A DNA stretch of 64,000 nt, taken from NCBI GenBank assembly GCA_007844125.1, contig CM017567.1:8082196-8146195 (forward strand), written 5' to 3'. Within the stretch, counting starts at the first letter, position 1; every line of letters begins with the position of its first letter. A program made the position numbers and the translations under genes. Below the pieces are notes generated by a model that was not told the origin of the DNA, did not search any database, and was given only the letters and a program-made list of their open reading frames with translations. This document shows, in pieces, positions 24,191 to 64,000 of the stretch. The stretch is from Sinonovacula constricta. Lineage: Eukaryota > Mollusca > Bivalvia > Cardiida > Solecurtidae.

Positions 24191-24948
24191 TTTTGGAAAA
24201 GTTATAAGCATTTAGTTTTTCTGATCATACCCTTCTATTAATATTGCCATGGAAATCATTGGTATTAAAAGATTTATTTTTGAGAACATTGGAGATTCTG
24301 CTTCTAGACACCCTAACAGTCGGGGGTGTGGCTCATTAACCATACCTAGCTTCCAGACTTTGTTGCTCCTCCCAGTAGGACCAACATTGCCAAGGATGAC
24401 AAACATCAACCGCAAAAAAAACCCTCACACTCAACATTTTGGCCCAATTTGCTTGTTGAGGACACCTGCCAAGTTCCCTGTATTTCATTCCCATACTATT
24501 TTGTTCGAGCTGTACTACAACCCTTTTCACATTTTTTTCTTTTGCTTTTGGGACACTGAATGTGTTTAATGGAATATATTCTGTAATCAAAATTTATCAT
24601 TTAAATGCCAGTTAGTTATTCCCCAGTGGATTTGTCTATAAAATCTAAAAGTAGTCTCAAATTTGCTTCTTTGCATCCTCATTATGGCTTAACCACTACA
24701 CAAAATATCAGTTTGTAAAATAATTTTGCCCAAGCTTTTTGCCTTTTTGTGCACTGATCAAACACCATTTAACTTGCAACCATTGAGTTGCCATTGAGGT
24801 AAATGAACCACAAAATTCTATTGCTTCAATATGAATTGGGCTTTAAGGTTTGCGTTTTACCTCAGCATTCTAATTTGGTAACTTCTATGTCACATGTCTT
24901 AAGGTTGACAGGTAATATCCTATAAACAGTATATATTTTTAAATCAGC

Positions 24949-25660
24949 TGATCTTACGTTAACACCATGCCTTCTTAAAACAGATCATATTCTTTTAAGC
25001 CGTGTTTTCTGAAAACCTCGGATCTTCCTCTAATCCTGAGTATTCTTATAACCGTTGATCATTTAACGGTGCGTAATCTGAAAACTGCTGATCTTCTGTT
25101 AACCATGTGTATTCTTACAACCGCTGATCTTTTAACCGTGAGTATTCTTAAAACTGCTGATCTTTAAGTGTGTGTATTTTTAAAACAGCTGATTTTTTAA
25201 CTGTGTGTATTCTTAAAACCGCTGATCTTTAAGTGTGTGTATTTTTAAAACAGCTGATTTTTTAACTGTGTGTATTCTTAAAACCGCTGATCTTTTAACC
25301 GTGCAGTATTCTTAAAACCACTGACTTTAAGTGTGTATATTTTTAAAACCGCTGATCTTTTAACCATGTGTATTCTTAAAACTGTTGACTTTAAGTGTGT
25401 GTATTTTTAAAACAGCTGATCTTTTAACCGTGTGTATTCTTAAAACCGCTGAATTTAAGTGTGTGTATTTTTAAAACTGCTGATCTTTTAACCGTGTGTA
25501 TTCTTAAAACGGCTGATCTTTTCACCCTGAGTATTCTTAGAACCGCTGATCTTTTGACCGTGAGTATTCTTAAAACCGCTGATTTTTTAACCGTGTGCAT
25601 TCATAAAACCGCTGATCTTTTAACCCTGAGTATTCTTAGAACCGCTGATTTTCTGTCATA
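24949..25660. repeat. 33-bp minisatellite
   Basis: Unit 'gtgtgtattcttaaaaccgc' plus 'tgatcttttaacc', about 20 diverged copies. The 33-bp period creates an open frame (ILKTADLLTV repeats) that is not a gene. Confidence 0.93.
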
Positions 25661-25737
25661 TATTCTTATTTATGATTACAACAACAGTACTTGTGCAGTG
25701 TGGCGGTCGTAAAAGTCTCCCTGTGCATGTAATTCAT

Positions 25738-26283
25738 CCAATAAGGATTGTTACCTGTATTTATTTTGATGGAGATTGGACTTTGGTTCCTCAGTTCTAT
25801 CTTCACATGAACGAGATGCAACAACCATTTACACTTCTCTTGTCATTTTTTTATTCAAAAAGTTATTTTCGTTTACTATCAGCAATTTGTGTGTAGTTCT
25901 TCTAACTGAAATAACACCTCTCTATCTTCTGAATAATAAATAGACATTATTTTTCAATGACGTCACTACTTTCGTTACAACTTATCAAAGAAAATATCAG
26001 CACTTGGACATTTTTATTCAAATAGATTTGTTTTCTTTTCATTGCTTGCACTTGACACACCCCTCAGAAAGTGCGAGGTTAGAGCTCTGTAAAACCAGTT
26101 TAAGCACCCAAGTCGGTCCGACCATTCGAAGGCGGTAACTGTCAGGTTTGCTCTTTTTTGTTGACTAATCACAGACTTGTTCTTACTTTTACATTTGGCT
26201 TGCGTGTGCAAACCTTTGTTCTGTGCCTTTTCAAATTTTGGTATATGTTGCAATACTCATATGACTTTGTCAAATATTCTTAT
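25738..26283 (+). repeat. Dispersed ~540-bp repeat, copy B
   Basis: Second copy of the repeat at 16217-16760, in the same orientation. It lies between blocks of the 33-bp minisatellite, as if inserted there. Confidence 0.85.
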
Positions 26284-26299
26284 TAAAATCTCTAATAAT

Positions 26300-26385
26300 C
26301 ATCTTTTAACCATGTGTATTCTTAAAATAGCTGATCTTATTTTAACCATGTGTATTCTGAATAAAGCAGATCTTCTTGTAACCTG
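26300..26385. repeat. 33-bp minisatellite, detached block
   Basis: Two to three further units ('accatgtgtattcttaaaat') to the right of the 540-bp repeat copy B. Confidence 0.85.
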
Positions 26386-29300
26386 ATCATGCTGCATGTG
26401 AGATAAGTTAATTATTACAGCGAACTTCTTATTTATTACTTTTCATCTACAGGTGAACATGCCTAGTGACAAAGATTTAGGAACAAATACTGCACCTAGA
26501 TTCTAATCAGACATAAAAAAGAGGCCATCATTACCATGAATCACTCACCCTAGTGACCCTGAAATAAGAAAATAGTTTAAAAAAATACCACTATAATTGT
26601 AACATTGTAGAAAATAATTAGTTTTAACTAGAACAAAGAGTTTTGATTTAACCAAAATCCTTGAAAATCAAGCTACAGAGGTCCATCCAAGGATATTGTA
26701 CACTAAGTATCACACCATACTTTCTGAGAAAAAAAACCTTTTTATGCACCCACTGCCTACTGAAGCTTCTGATAAAGTTAAATTTGAGCCAGCAGTTTCA
26801 AGGTGTTGTTTAAAAAATGTGTCCAGATGCTGTGTGATTATAATAGCTCACGCCAAGATGTAGTTGACAGTGCACCTAAAACAAGTTAGTAAGGGAGTAC
26901 AAGAAACAAGAAACATGCTATGCAGTAGCAGAGTTTACTTAAGTGAAGTACAGTTACATTAAGCTCAACAAAAACCTGATATTGCAGACAAAAATGTATA
27001 AGCATATCAAGTATATAAGGTCAAAATATCTATTCCAATCCACACACAGTTACACACATCAAATTTGCCCCGTCTCCAACTATTCTATTGAAATTCTGTT
27101 GTTTTTATGCCAAATAGTTGTTAAAACCAGGAAAATGGCACATGCAATCTATTCCAGTAAACAAATACCGGTAGTACCCATGACAATTCAAGTGCAACTT
27201 GAAGTTGAATTAAATTATTTTCCAGTGAAATTTTAACAGCACTAAAATGTGCTTTTTCATTACTTGTAATATAAAGTTAAGAGTTTATATTATCTGGTAG
27301 ACACATGTTAATGTTTTCAAGACATTTTATCTCCTTATTGCAATGCCATAAGATAATACACCAGTGTATGTGAACATTTCAATCTGCCAAATATTATACT
27401 AAAATGATGTAAAATGTTGAACATTCATATATTCAAGGCAAGTAGAAACTCTGTTACAAGGGTGTTTCACAGATAGATATCAAGGCAAGAGGTCCCCTAC
27501 AATGTATAAATACATAGGTTAATATCATACAGAACAAGTAAAAAGTTCATTTTAAAACATGAACAATGAAACAAGTCTACATTTTAAAGACTGCCTAATC
27601 ACTTGGATTTTTTATTTGAACTTTCAAGTGTACATTACAAATTCAGTTAGAAATCAATAATGAAATCCTTCTATCTAACAATACAATTTACATAGTTTTA
27701 AAAAATGAAATATGATAATGAACAATATACCACCCAAAATCTAATATTTTCAGAAATGGTCCTTGCTCATGCTTGCAACATCTTCAAAATGGTCATCATC
27801 AGTGTTTTTTTAACAACCAAGCTAAGAGACCATTTGCAAAGACAAGCCATTTTAACTTATAAAACAAATTAGCACTTAATGGCTTATGGACAAAAATTAA
27901 AAAAACCCAAACTAGTATCTATTTGTATATAAACCACCTGAAGTGATTACCTATACTACACACACCTCTAAATGTGAGCTCAACATGAATAACAACTTGA
28001 CAAGTTACTTGATAAGATTTTCATCAATTCTGCCAGTACATTTAATAATGGTTGGTTTGAGTCATTTCTGCTTGACAAATAAACACTGTGAATTAATGGC
28101 CTAACAAACAGCTAAAATAACATAGTAGCTAATGATTATTTCCAAGCTGTCATACACTAATAGTTTATCTGCCTGTTAAATGATAACACTAAAACACATT
28201 CTATTCATTACTTACAAAACTGTTTTTTTCAACAACAGTTAGTAACACTTGCAAACATAATGTCTATTCTGGTGGATGTTTCTATATATCATCACCCTCC
28301 CTTGTTAAGGTAACAATCTTATGAACACAAAGCATATTATTATACATATTCAACCCCTATAATGAACCCTTAACCAGAAATCAAAGAATTATAAAATAAA
28401 TTATAAACAAAACTCACTCAGTTAAAAAAAACAACTGACCACATAGAAATATATATACTGGCTATTTGGAAGCTGGTGTATAAATGTGTAACTTGATATA
28501 CATCAGTTAAGAAAAAAAATGCCTAATGTATGCATGAATATTCATATACAATTACATTACTAAGAGAGGTGAAGTAAATATCAATTATCTTGCAAATCTA
28601 TTTATTAAATATTTACCAATATTGAAAAATATAAATAGTTTCTTCACAATCTCACCAACATTAGTTATTAAATTTAAACAAAACAAAGAATCAACAGATA
28701 CAAATATGTCTACAAAAAGCCAAAAATGTTATCATTTTCATTCAAGTTCTGACTTGCAGCTGTGATGTATTTTTTATAAGATAACTTTCGACAGTGGATT
28801 CACAACACATTGAAAAGTGATAATTGAGCAACCAAATTTGGGGCTTATACTGATGAGTCTGCACAAAGTATATATATTTATGTTTTGCAATTTTAAGTCA
28901 AAATCAAGGATAAGGTCACTTAGCAAGTCCAAGCTGTTAGCAGCAAGGAATACAAGTTTGAATATCTTTCCAGCCAACATTGCCACACATCTAGGGTATA
29001 TAAGATAACAGTAGACATCTGGTTTAATTTCGAACAAGGAAACGTCAAAAGACTTCGACGCCAGATTATCAACATAAAGCTTTAAGTTCTACACCACTTT
29101 TACTTTACGACTGTTATAAGTTCAGTCAATCTGATGTTGTAATCTCCTGAGTGAGTCTGAAGTCAATCCGGAGACATTGATGAGCTGGATTGGAATAAAG
29201 TAAGTTAAAACCATCATCACTGAAGCAGTCTTGGTCATTTCACAAATATCATTTCAATATTGTTTCACATAATCAATTACTGAAATTGTACACTTAACTA

Positions 29301-32237
29301 ACCTGAAAGGAAAATATGATTTATTGACATAAAAGCCATTCCATTACTTTATTTAAAATTACAGCACCCTAACTCAATCCTTAATTGTATAGCTCTTTCT
29401 GTAGTATGTTACAGCACTTAATATACAGTTAAAACATCTGCAAATTTCTTTCCAACATGCTAAACTACATCAAGCAAACATGGCCATACATTACAATAGC
29501 ACTAAAGTTATTTTGCCAGCATCTGTACAAGATCTACTATTAATATAAAATGCCTCAGGACAGAAATGGAACATTTTGTTCAAAGCAGGGACTGTCCAAC
29601 TGTCAAACACATAAGCCGAACTTTGAGGCCTTTTTTAAGAAAATATTTAAAGACAGTTATCAGCAATTATGACATAACAATGTTGATACGTTTTGTTAAC
29701 TATCTAACATCTGTCTAGAAAAAAAATCTTTTACTCAGCCCATATTGCAGTATTTGTTTTTGCATTCACTGACAACAAGTCTTCATTATTAGCATCGTGA
29801 TGTCATCTTGAGGTCTGCATGTAAACATACCCTGTGAAGGGCAAGCTTAATGTAATATACAGGGGCAACAACTACAGAAAGGTCTAAGTAAGGAGAGTTA
29901 CTTCCTCCTTAGTAAGAAAGACGTCCATAGAATTGTCCAGAGTTTTAAAACAATCCCATCATGCCATGCCATTAGCTTTTATCTAAATTTGAATATTAAA
30001 ATAAAAAAAGTTAATTATGACGATGCTTTAAAACCTTCAATTACTGCTGTTTTCAGCCTTAAAAGTTCTAAAAGAATGACCTAGTATTTTTTGCAATATA
30101 ATCAATTCTGCACTATATTTGTCCATTTAAATCTCTGAACATCTGTAAAACTAGGATGAATCTTTCTACGCAAACACCGAAAAGTCATTCCGTCATTTCA
30201 TTCCCAAGCATGTGCACCAATCCTTTCTCTTTAACAACCCTTGTGATACAATTTTTGATTGCCAATACATAATTGCTAGAGACACAGAAGCAAACAAGGC
30301 AGATCCTGATCAGAGAGCTCTCAGTAGCAGGTGGTTGACCAGGATTTCCACTATATGCTTAACTTGATCAGCTTGCACTAGAAGATGTATTGTAAACCAT
30401 AACAAGGATTTCATGCCAAGTACACACTTTCTCAATAAAACATCATTTCCTTTCAGTCAATTTGTGTCAAAATTTCAGTGATAAATTACATAGCTATTAA
30501 CTTGTCATGAACACTTTACTGTATAATTACATATAAAAAGTACATCACAACTGCAATTTATTTCTAACACAATTCATTACAAAACTACAATGTTTTTCTT
30601 AAAAAAAAGAAGAACAAATGAAGGTGTGTCTTTATACCCAATACAACCTAACATTCAGATTACTAAGCCTAGTAGTCTAATAAAAGATCAATTAAGATCT
30701 CAATTATTGTTTATGAAATCTGACAAGTATAATCTCTTTGATAACTGATCTAGGGACAGAGGTGAAGCTGGTCTGCCTGATAATGAATTCTTATCCTACC
30801 AAATACCAAAACAATTAGAATTTTGTTTCAACATTCAGTAGAACATATACATACTGGGTTCTACATGGTTACCATAGTAACATATTGCACATACATCATG
30901 AGAAACACACTTTTGTTAGATCTAGAATGACATAAATATAAAATGTTATTGTAGAATACATAATTATATACTTATCAAATAATTATAAAATGAAGTCTTC
31001 CAACTTCATTTAAAGATCGTATTCAGTATTTTTAAACTGTCAGACAGAAACAATCAGCTCCGTTCATCAGAAATTTAAAAAAAAATCAGAACCAAATCGT
31101 CAATTTTATGTTAAAATAAAAACAACAACAAAATAAACACTTACTTATTAGAGTGTAACAAACTTTTGCTTCCTGTCCGCTACCAAATGTGTTAATTTAT
31201 TTTGCCCAATCATCATTTTTTTTTTACCACCACCCTTATCTACACTATACACACAAATGGTTTCTTAATTATCACAAATCTGAACCAAGATGTTCTGAAA
31301 GCACAAATGTCAAAAACAGTTCTAACAAACAACTCTATATATTTACAGCTTGCTGTGTCATCCCTTTACAAAACCTTAGGTAAAGTATGTTCAATAATAA
31401 TTAACATAAGAAAGAATAAGCTTATTGGTTTGCGAAATCATATCAATTAATTGACATCTTTATTTTCAAATAACACCAAAGCAGTGTTAGTTAGCTGCAT
31501 AAAACCAACTACACATTACCATATATTTAGTGTTACATACTTGTATGGATAACATTTAAGGTTTTGTAAAGGGATGACCTTAGAGGAAGCTAAACAGTGT
31601 TAATAAATACAAAAACATTATTAATGTTAACACATCTGTAATGCCCCTAAATCTTGCATTTATGATAGGAAATATGAAATAAAAAAAATTTCAATTTGCT
31701 ATCAACACATTTTTTGTTCACAATTCATCTATTACAGTGAAGAAAAATTGTACAAAGAATATAATTATAGTCATTGTACATGAAAGTCCATGTTACCAGT
31801 TTTAAATATAAAAAAAACAAACCCATTCAGTATGCTAGCAAATTTAGAGACACGGGGCATTCCATTTCTGAGTGTAAATATAATAAAACTTGAGAGAATT
31901 ATAATAGCATGATTAAATAAAATATAACAAATGACAATATATGCTTCTAAAGTTGATACAACACTCATCAAAGTTAAATGTTGCCAATTCAGGAACTTGA
32001 ATGAAGGGTTTAAGTTCTGAACAAGAATAAATATTCCAAGTAATTAATAACAGTTTACAGTCCACCATGTTAAATACATCCTCTCATTAAGGTATGGACC
32101 TCTATTTAATATGAGCCTCAGTTAGCCTTGCTGAGTGTACATGTTTAATTGTTAACATCAAAGTTCACATCACAACAAAAGATACCAGCGGACATAAGCG
32201 CAACGTATGGAATGCAGATTTTTTTTTTTTATAAAAA
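26386..32237. other. Downstream flank / possible long 3' UTR of KIF5
   Basis: AT-rich, with no supported gene on either strand. Several minus-strand AATAAA-type signals occur (for example plus-strand 'tttatt' near 31459 and 29347), so the polyadenylation site cannot be fixed. A copy of the 'gatcctgatcag' dispersed repeat lies at about 30284-30400. Confidence 0.45.
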
Positions 32238-32444
32238 TTAACACCACACGATACTTATACAGTTTATAACACCATATTGCAAAGGTTTAATGTCAACAAC
32301 ATTTAAGAATAAGAAAATGGCAGATCTTAATAAAGGAATTTCTGTGTTTCCATCTATATTAGTGTTCTTATAAACTCCGCTATCTGTTGTAGATGTTTTC
32401 ACAACCCTTCCGGTGCTTTTGGAATAATTTTGCTTTGGGTAATA
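32238..32444 (-). other. Candidate alternative last exon or spliced 3' UTR of KIF5
   Basis: A strong acceptor (TCTGTTTTTTCAG) lies at 32445. In phase 0 the sequence downstream is open for 68 codons, beginning YYPKQNYSKSTGRVVKTS, to a TAA at 32238-32240. If spliced from the internal donor GGTG|GTAATG in exon 22 (exon end 33498) it would instead read VLPKAKLFQKHRKG and stop after about 20 residues. If spliced from the donor just after the stop codon it is non-coding. I could not decide among these. It may also be chance. Confidence 0.35.
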
Positions 32445-32887
32445 CTGAAAAAACAGATAAATGAACAAAGAATATTAGACAGTAAAGTACTATCCTTAAG
32501 TCTTGACAGTTCTTTTTAGTAAAAAGATGCTTTTTTAAGTTTCTCTTTTAGTATTTTCAATTTCTGTTTTTTTTTTAAATATTTTGAACATACTTCTAAA
32601 TTTACTCATTTTTTTTTAAATTTTGCTCACTGATCAGAATAAAAAAAAATACAGTACAATGGAATGTGCCCATTCAACATTTTATCTTGTTGATTTAAGT
32701 AACTGTTAAACTATTAACAAGAAAACTAAATCAACCTCTCTTAAGCATTGTTTTTTTCTTTATTGACCCCAACTTTTTCATTGACCCCAACTTCAGAATT
32801 TACTGATAAAAGAATAATCTTTTAAAGTAGTTGTTAATGATAGAAACAATAACAATATCTATCTGATCAAGGGCACATATTGCTGAG

Positions 32888-33020
32888 CTGCCAGTAATGA
32901 CTTGTAACCATCAGACAAGAAACATTTGGGTTTGAGTCTTAGTTGGGGCATAAACTTTTATGTCGTGTCTTTAAGTAGACCTGGGATGCTTCAATTAATC
33001 TACCCAGACATTTGTGCTCT
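32888..33020 (+). mobile_element. SINE remnant
   Basis: tRNA-like head ending 'tgggtttgagtcttagttgg' (B box) followed by a degraded tail. Confidence 0.45.
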
Positions 33021-33139
33021 TTTTCTACTAAAACTACCACTAGTAGTGGTCTATTTGTTTTTGTTTTTGAAATACACTGCAGCGACCAATTATGTTCATT
33101 ATAGCAATGTCCAGCTTTTTGATGGAGGAAGAACTTAAA

Positions 33140-33295
33140 CACATGTCTGGGTAGAACCACCGGCCCATCGCAGGTAACAGAAAGACCTTCTCACTGAAGT
33201 CCTTCACCCTGAACGGGACTCCAACCCATGTGGTGAGAGGCTAAGCAGTCGGAGGAGTTACAAATCACAGACTCCATCACTACACCACAGGTGCC
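33140..33295 (-). mobile_element. tRNA-derived SINE
   Basis: On the minus strand: 'ggcacctgtggtgtagtgat' (A-box side), 'atgggttggagtcccgttca' (B box), then 'ccggtggttctacccagaca', matching the tail of the SINE at 1831-2006. Confidence 0.7.
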
Positions 33296-33304
33296 CCTGC
33301 AAAA

Positions 33305-33365
33305 CATGTTATGTGGGAAGGTCTTCCAACTGACCTGTGGTGCACCTGTGGTTCTAAATCTGTCA
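33305..33365 (+). mobile_element. SINE tail fragment, opposite orientation
   Basis: 'ggaaggtcttccaactgacc' and 'ctgtggttctaaatctg' match the tail of the same SINE family on the plus strand, directly beside the minus-strand copy at 33140-33295. Confidence 0.55.
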
Positions 33366-33450
33366 GTAATACAAAATAACACAATAATGACCCGGAATGA
33401 GTATCTACAAACAGAAAGGAGAAGTACCATTAAAGTGTGTACCTCTCCAG

Positions 33451-62097
<28,647 letters not shown>

Positions 62098-62480
62098 CTT
62101 GCTGGTCACTAACTTCTGTTCTGAGGCTCAGGGTGGAAACTAAGCACAGTGCCGATTCAATGTAATGTATGACTAAGATGTTGTATTGTGCATTATTCGC
62201 GAGCTGTCAAAAAATCCATACCGATGTAAAGAAAGGTTACTGATTTCTTAATTCGGAATCAAAAACCGTACTAATCGGATCAAAATAGTTGATTATATTC
62301 TCAATATGCAATTTAACCCAAAGATTTCGTTACGCATTTGATGCAAAATCAATATTTTTCCAGAATCCTTCAACAAATTATTCTGCTTCCTCCCGTCCAC
62401 CATTTGTAGAGGTGGATTCTGGGAAAGTGACGTCATGCTGCATTAATTTGGAAATAAATAAATGATGAACTTGTTGAAAA
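62098..62480 (-). promoter_or_regulatory. KIF5 5' UTR and proximal promoter region
   Basis: Sequence immediately upstream of the KIF5 start. It holds an in-frame stop (62128-62130) and a perfect palindromic CRE-type site TGACGTCA at 62428-62435, about 330 bp upstream of the ATG, next to the only GC-richer patch nearby. No clear TATA box. The transcription start was not determined. Confidence 0.4.
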
Positions 62481-64000
62481 AATGCACAAATAACGTCACA
62501 ATCGGAATTTTGAGCAAGGCAAGAGTGTGTTGATCACTAATAGCTATTGATAGACCAGGGTATGTTTGGTATTTTTATTTTTTTGTTTTTTATCAATTAT
62601 TGATTATCTCCCTTTTTGGATGCACACTACTAAATGTTCGATTATTCACGTTTTTGTCGTATCCAGTCCATTTGCTCCGTCATTATCCGCACAAAATATT
62701 CGCATGATCTTCGACAATTTCCGTACATTTTCTTAATTTCTAAAAGCAAAATTAATGTTCTGCCAAAGAAATATAATAGCATATGTCTATGGTTCTGCCG
62801 TTCGCATCATCTTCGGCTTTGTTCGGAAACAATCGGAAATATGTGCTCATGTTGTTTATTTTTCAGTCCATCTTTCAAATTTTAGATCAAATTTAACAGC
62901 TTTTATGAAACATTTTAAATATCAAAACTATATTTTGTTTGTTTAAAAAGTAAAAAAAAAAATCAACCAAAAAAGTTACACTGTTCATTTTGTTTAAGGA
63001 TGAGCCATTAATTTTATTTATTTCTGTGTATTTTTGTGTATTGATTATTTGTGCATTTATCAATTTTAAAAATAAAATAAAATGCATTCTAAAAATATAA
63101 ATTTCAAGAGCTTTCAAATGGTGTATAGCTTTTAATTTTTGGACCACAAATGAAGAAATTATAAGCAAATAAAATTTACGCTTCTATAAAATTCAGCTGA
63201 AAATCCCTTGAATTTGCCATCAAAGATGGCTGCCAAGATAAGTGATCTTCACTGATGTGGAAACTATCTATTCATGTACATACATAGGTAAATAAGAAAT
63301 TTTGCCTATCAAAATGTCCACAGATATTTAAATTTTATATACCTGTAGACAAAGGCAAACAAGGTAAATGTAAATGTGACAAAAACACAGAGACGAGACA
63401 TAACACACAGAAAGAAAAAAAACATCAGTAGTACCGCCTTGGAACGAGCGGCGCAAAAAGGATGAAACAGGGGCGTTAAACGCAGCAACCTTGTCATATA
63501 GTACGTATGGGTTGCGGCTCTTAGTTTGTTTGTTTTTCAGTCCATTCCAGATTGAAGTGCACAATCAAAACCACTTAACATTAAAAAGATAATTATACTT
63601 TTTATTGTATTGCAAGTTTCAAAAGCATCTAAACTGACACGAGAAAAAATCGTACTGTGCAATCAACTCCAACAAGCGCGACTGCACAGACTTAAATACC
63701 CCTGTTTATAAAAATTTCAATCAGTATTTGATAAATATTTTCAATCTATATGTTGTGTGTGTGTGTGTTATAAATGAACTCTACTTTTTACTTTGAAAGT
63801 TAACTCCATTTATTGCGACTACGGTATTTCTCCCTTCCACTTTTTCTTAGCCCGGATTATTTTTGTACTTTGCTCCGAGTTTTACCTAATTATTGTACAC
63901 ATATCTTGATGACGTCACACACAAAATAATCTTCAACAATTTTATAACCCAGATAAGTCGAAGTGAGTTATTTCGTTTTCGTTGTGGGAAGTTTATTCCA
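62481..64000. other. Upstream flank of KIF5, no gene recognised
   Basis: AT-rich. It contains a short (GT)n run near 63752 and a second TGACGTCA at 63910-63917. The open frames here are short and show no recognisable domain. A neighbouring gene may start to the right of the window. Confidence 0.4.

Noticed and set aside
25461..25712. 83-codon frame (ILKTADLLTV repeats)
   Set aside because: Created by the 33-bp minisatellite.

Overview
This is a eukaryotic window, most likely from a bivalve mollusc. The DNA is AT-rich, the genes are intron-rich with GT-AG junctions, and there are tRNA-derived SINEs, non-LTR retrotransposon fragments and many minisatellites. The repeats containing phrases such as 'aaacttggtcagaatgtttg' and 'tgaccttgacctt' are of a kind common in bivalve genomes. 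I cannot name the species from sequence alone. No operon-like, viral or CRISPR structure is present, and I found no clearly new multi-gene system.

Two genes can be reconstructed in full, both on the minus strand. (1) 33451-62097 is a conventional kinesin-1 heavy chain (KIF5/Khc) in 22 coding exons. All exon phases join cleanly to give 968 residues, with intact motor, neck, coiled-coil stalk, light-chain-binding segment and autoinhibitory IAK tail. (2) 10996-15670 is a three-exon secreted protein of 209 residues, a homologue of vitelline membrane outer layer protein 1 (VMO1). A third, partial candidate is a plus-strand 3'-terminal exon at 1007-1105.

Layout. 1-2300: SINE copies and the candidate terminal exon. 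2343-5120: a 27-bp minisatellite of about 100 units containing a 1081-bp internal duplication. 6050-6115: a perfect 24-bp inverted repeat. 7359-8437: a dispersed element made of ~146-bp units. 8500-10060: a 46-47-bp satellite split by a ~1-kb foldback element. 10996-15670: the VMO1-like gene. 16200-26400: fossil LINE fragments, a (TA)n microsatellite, a 33-bp minisatellite and two diverged copies of an unnamed ~540-bp repeat. 26400-33450: AT-rich 3' flank of the kinesin gene, with SINE remnants and a possible alternative last exon. 33451-62097: the kinesin gene, whose introns carry a 28-bp minisatellite and several dispersed elements. 62098-64000: its 5' flank, with a CRE-type site.

The two genes have no evident functional link. 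One encodes a cytoplasmic microtubule motor and the other a secreted egg-envelope-type protein. Most remaining open frames are antisense shadows of exons or by-products of minisatellites whose unit length is a multiple of three.
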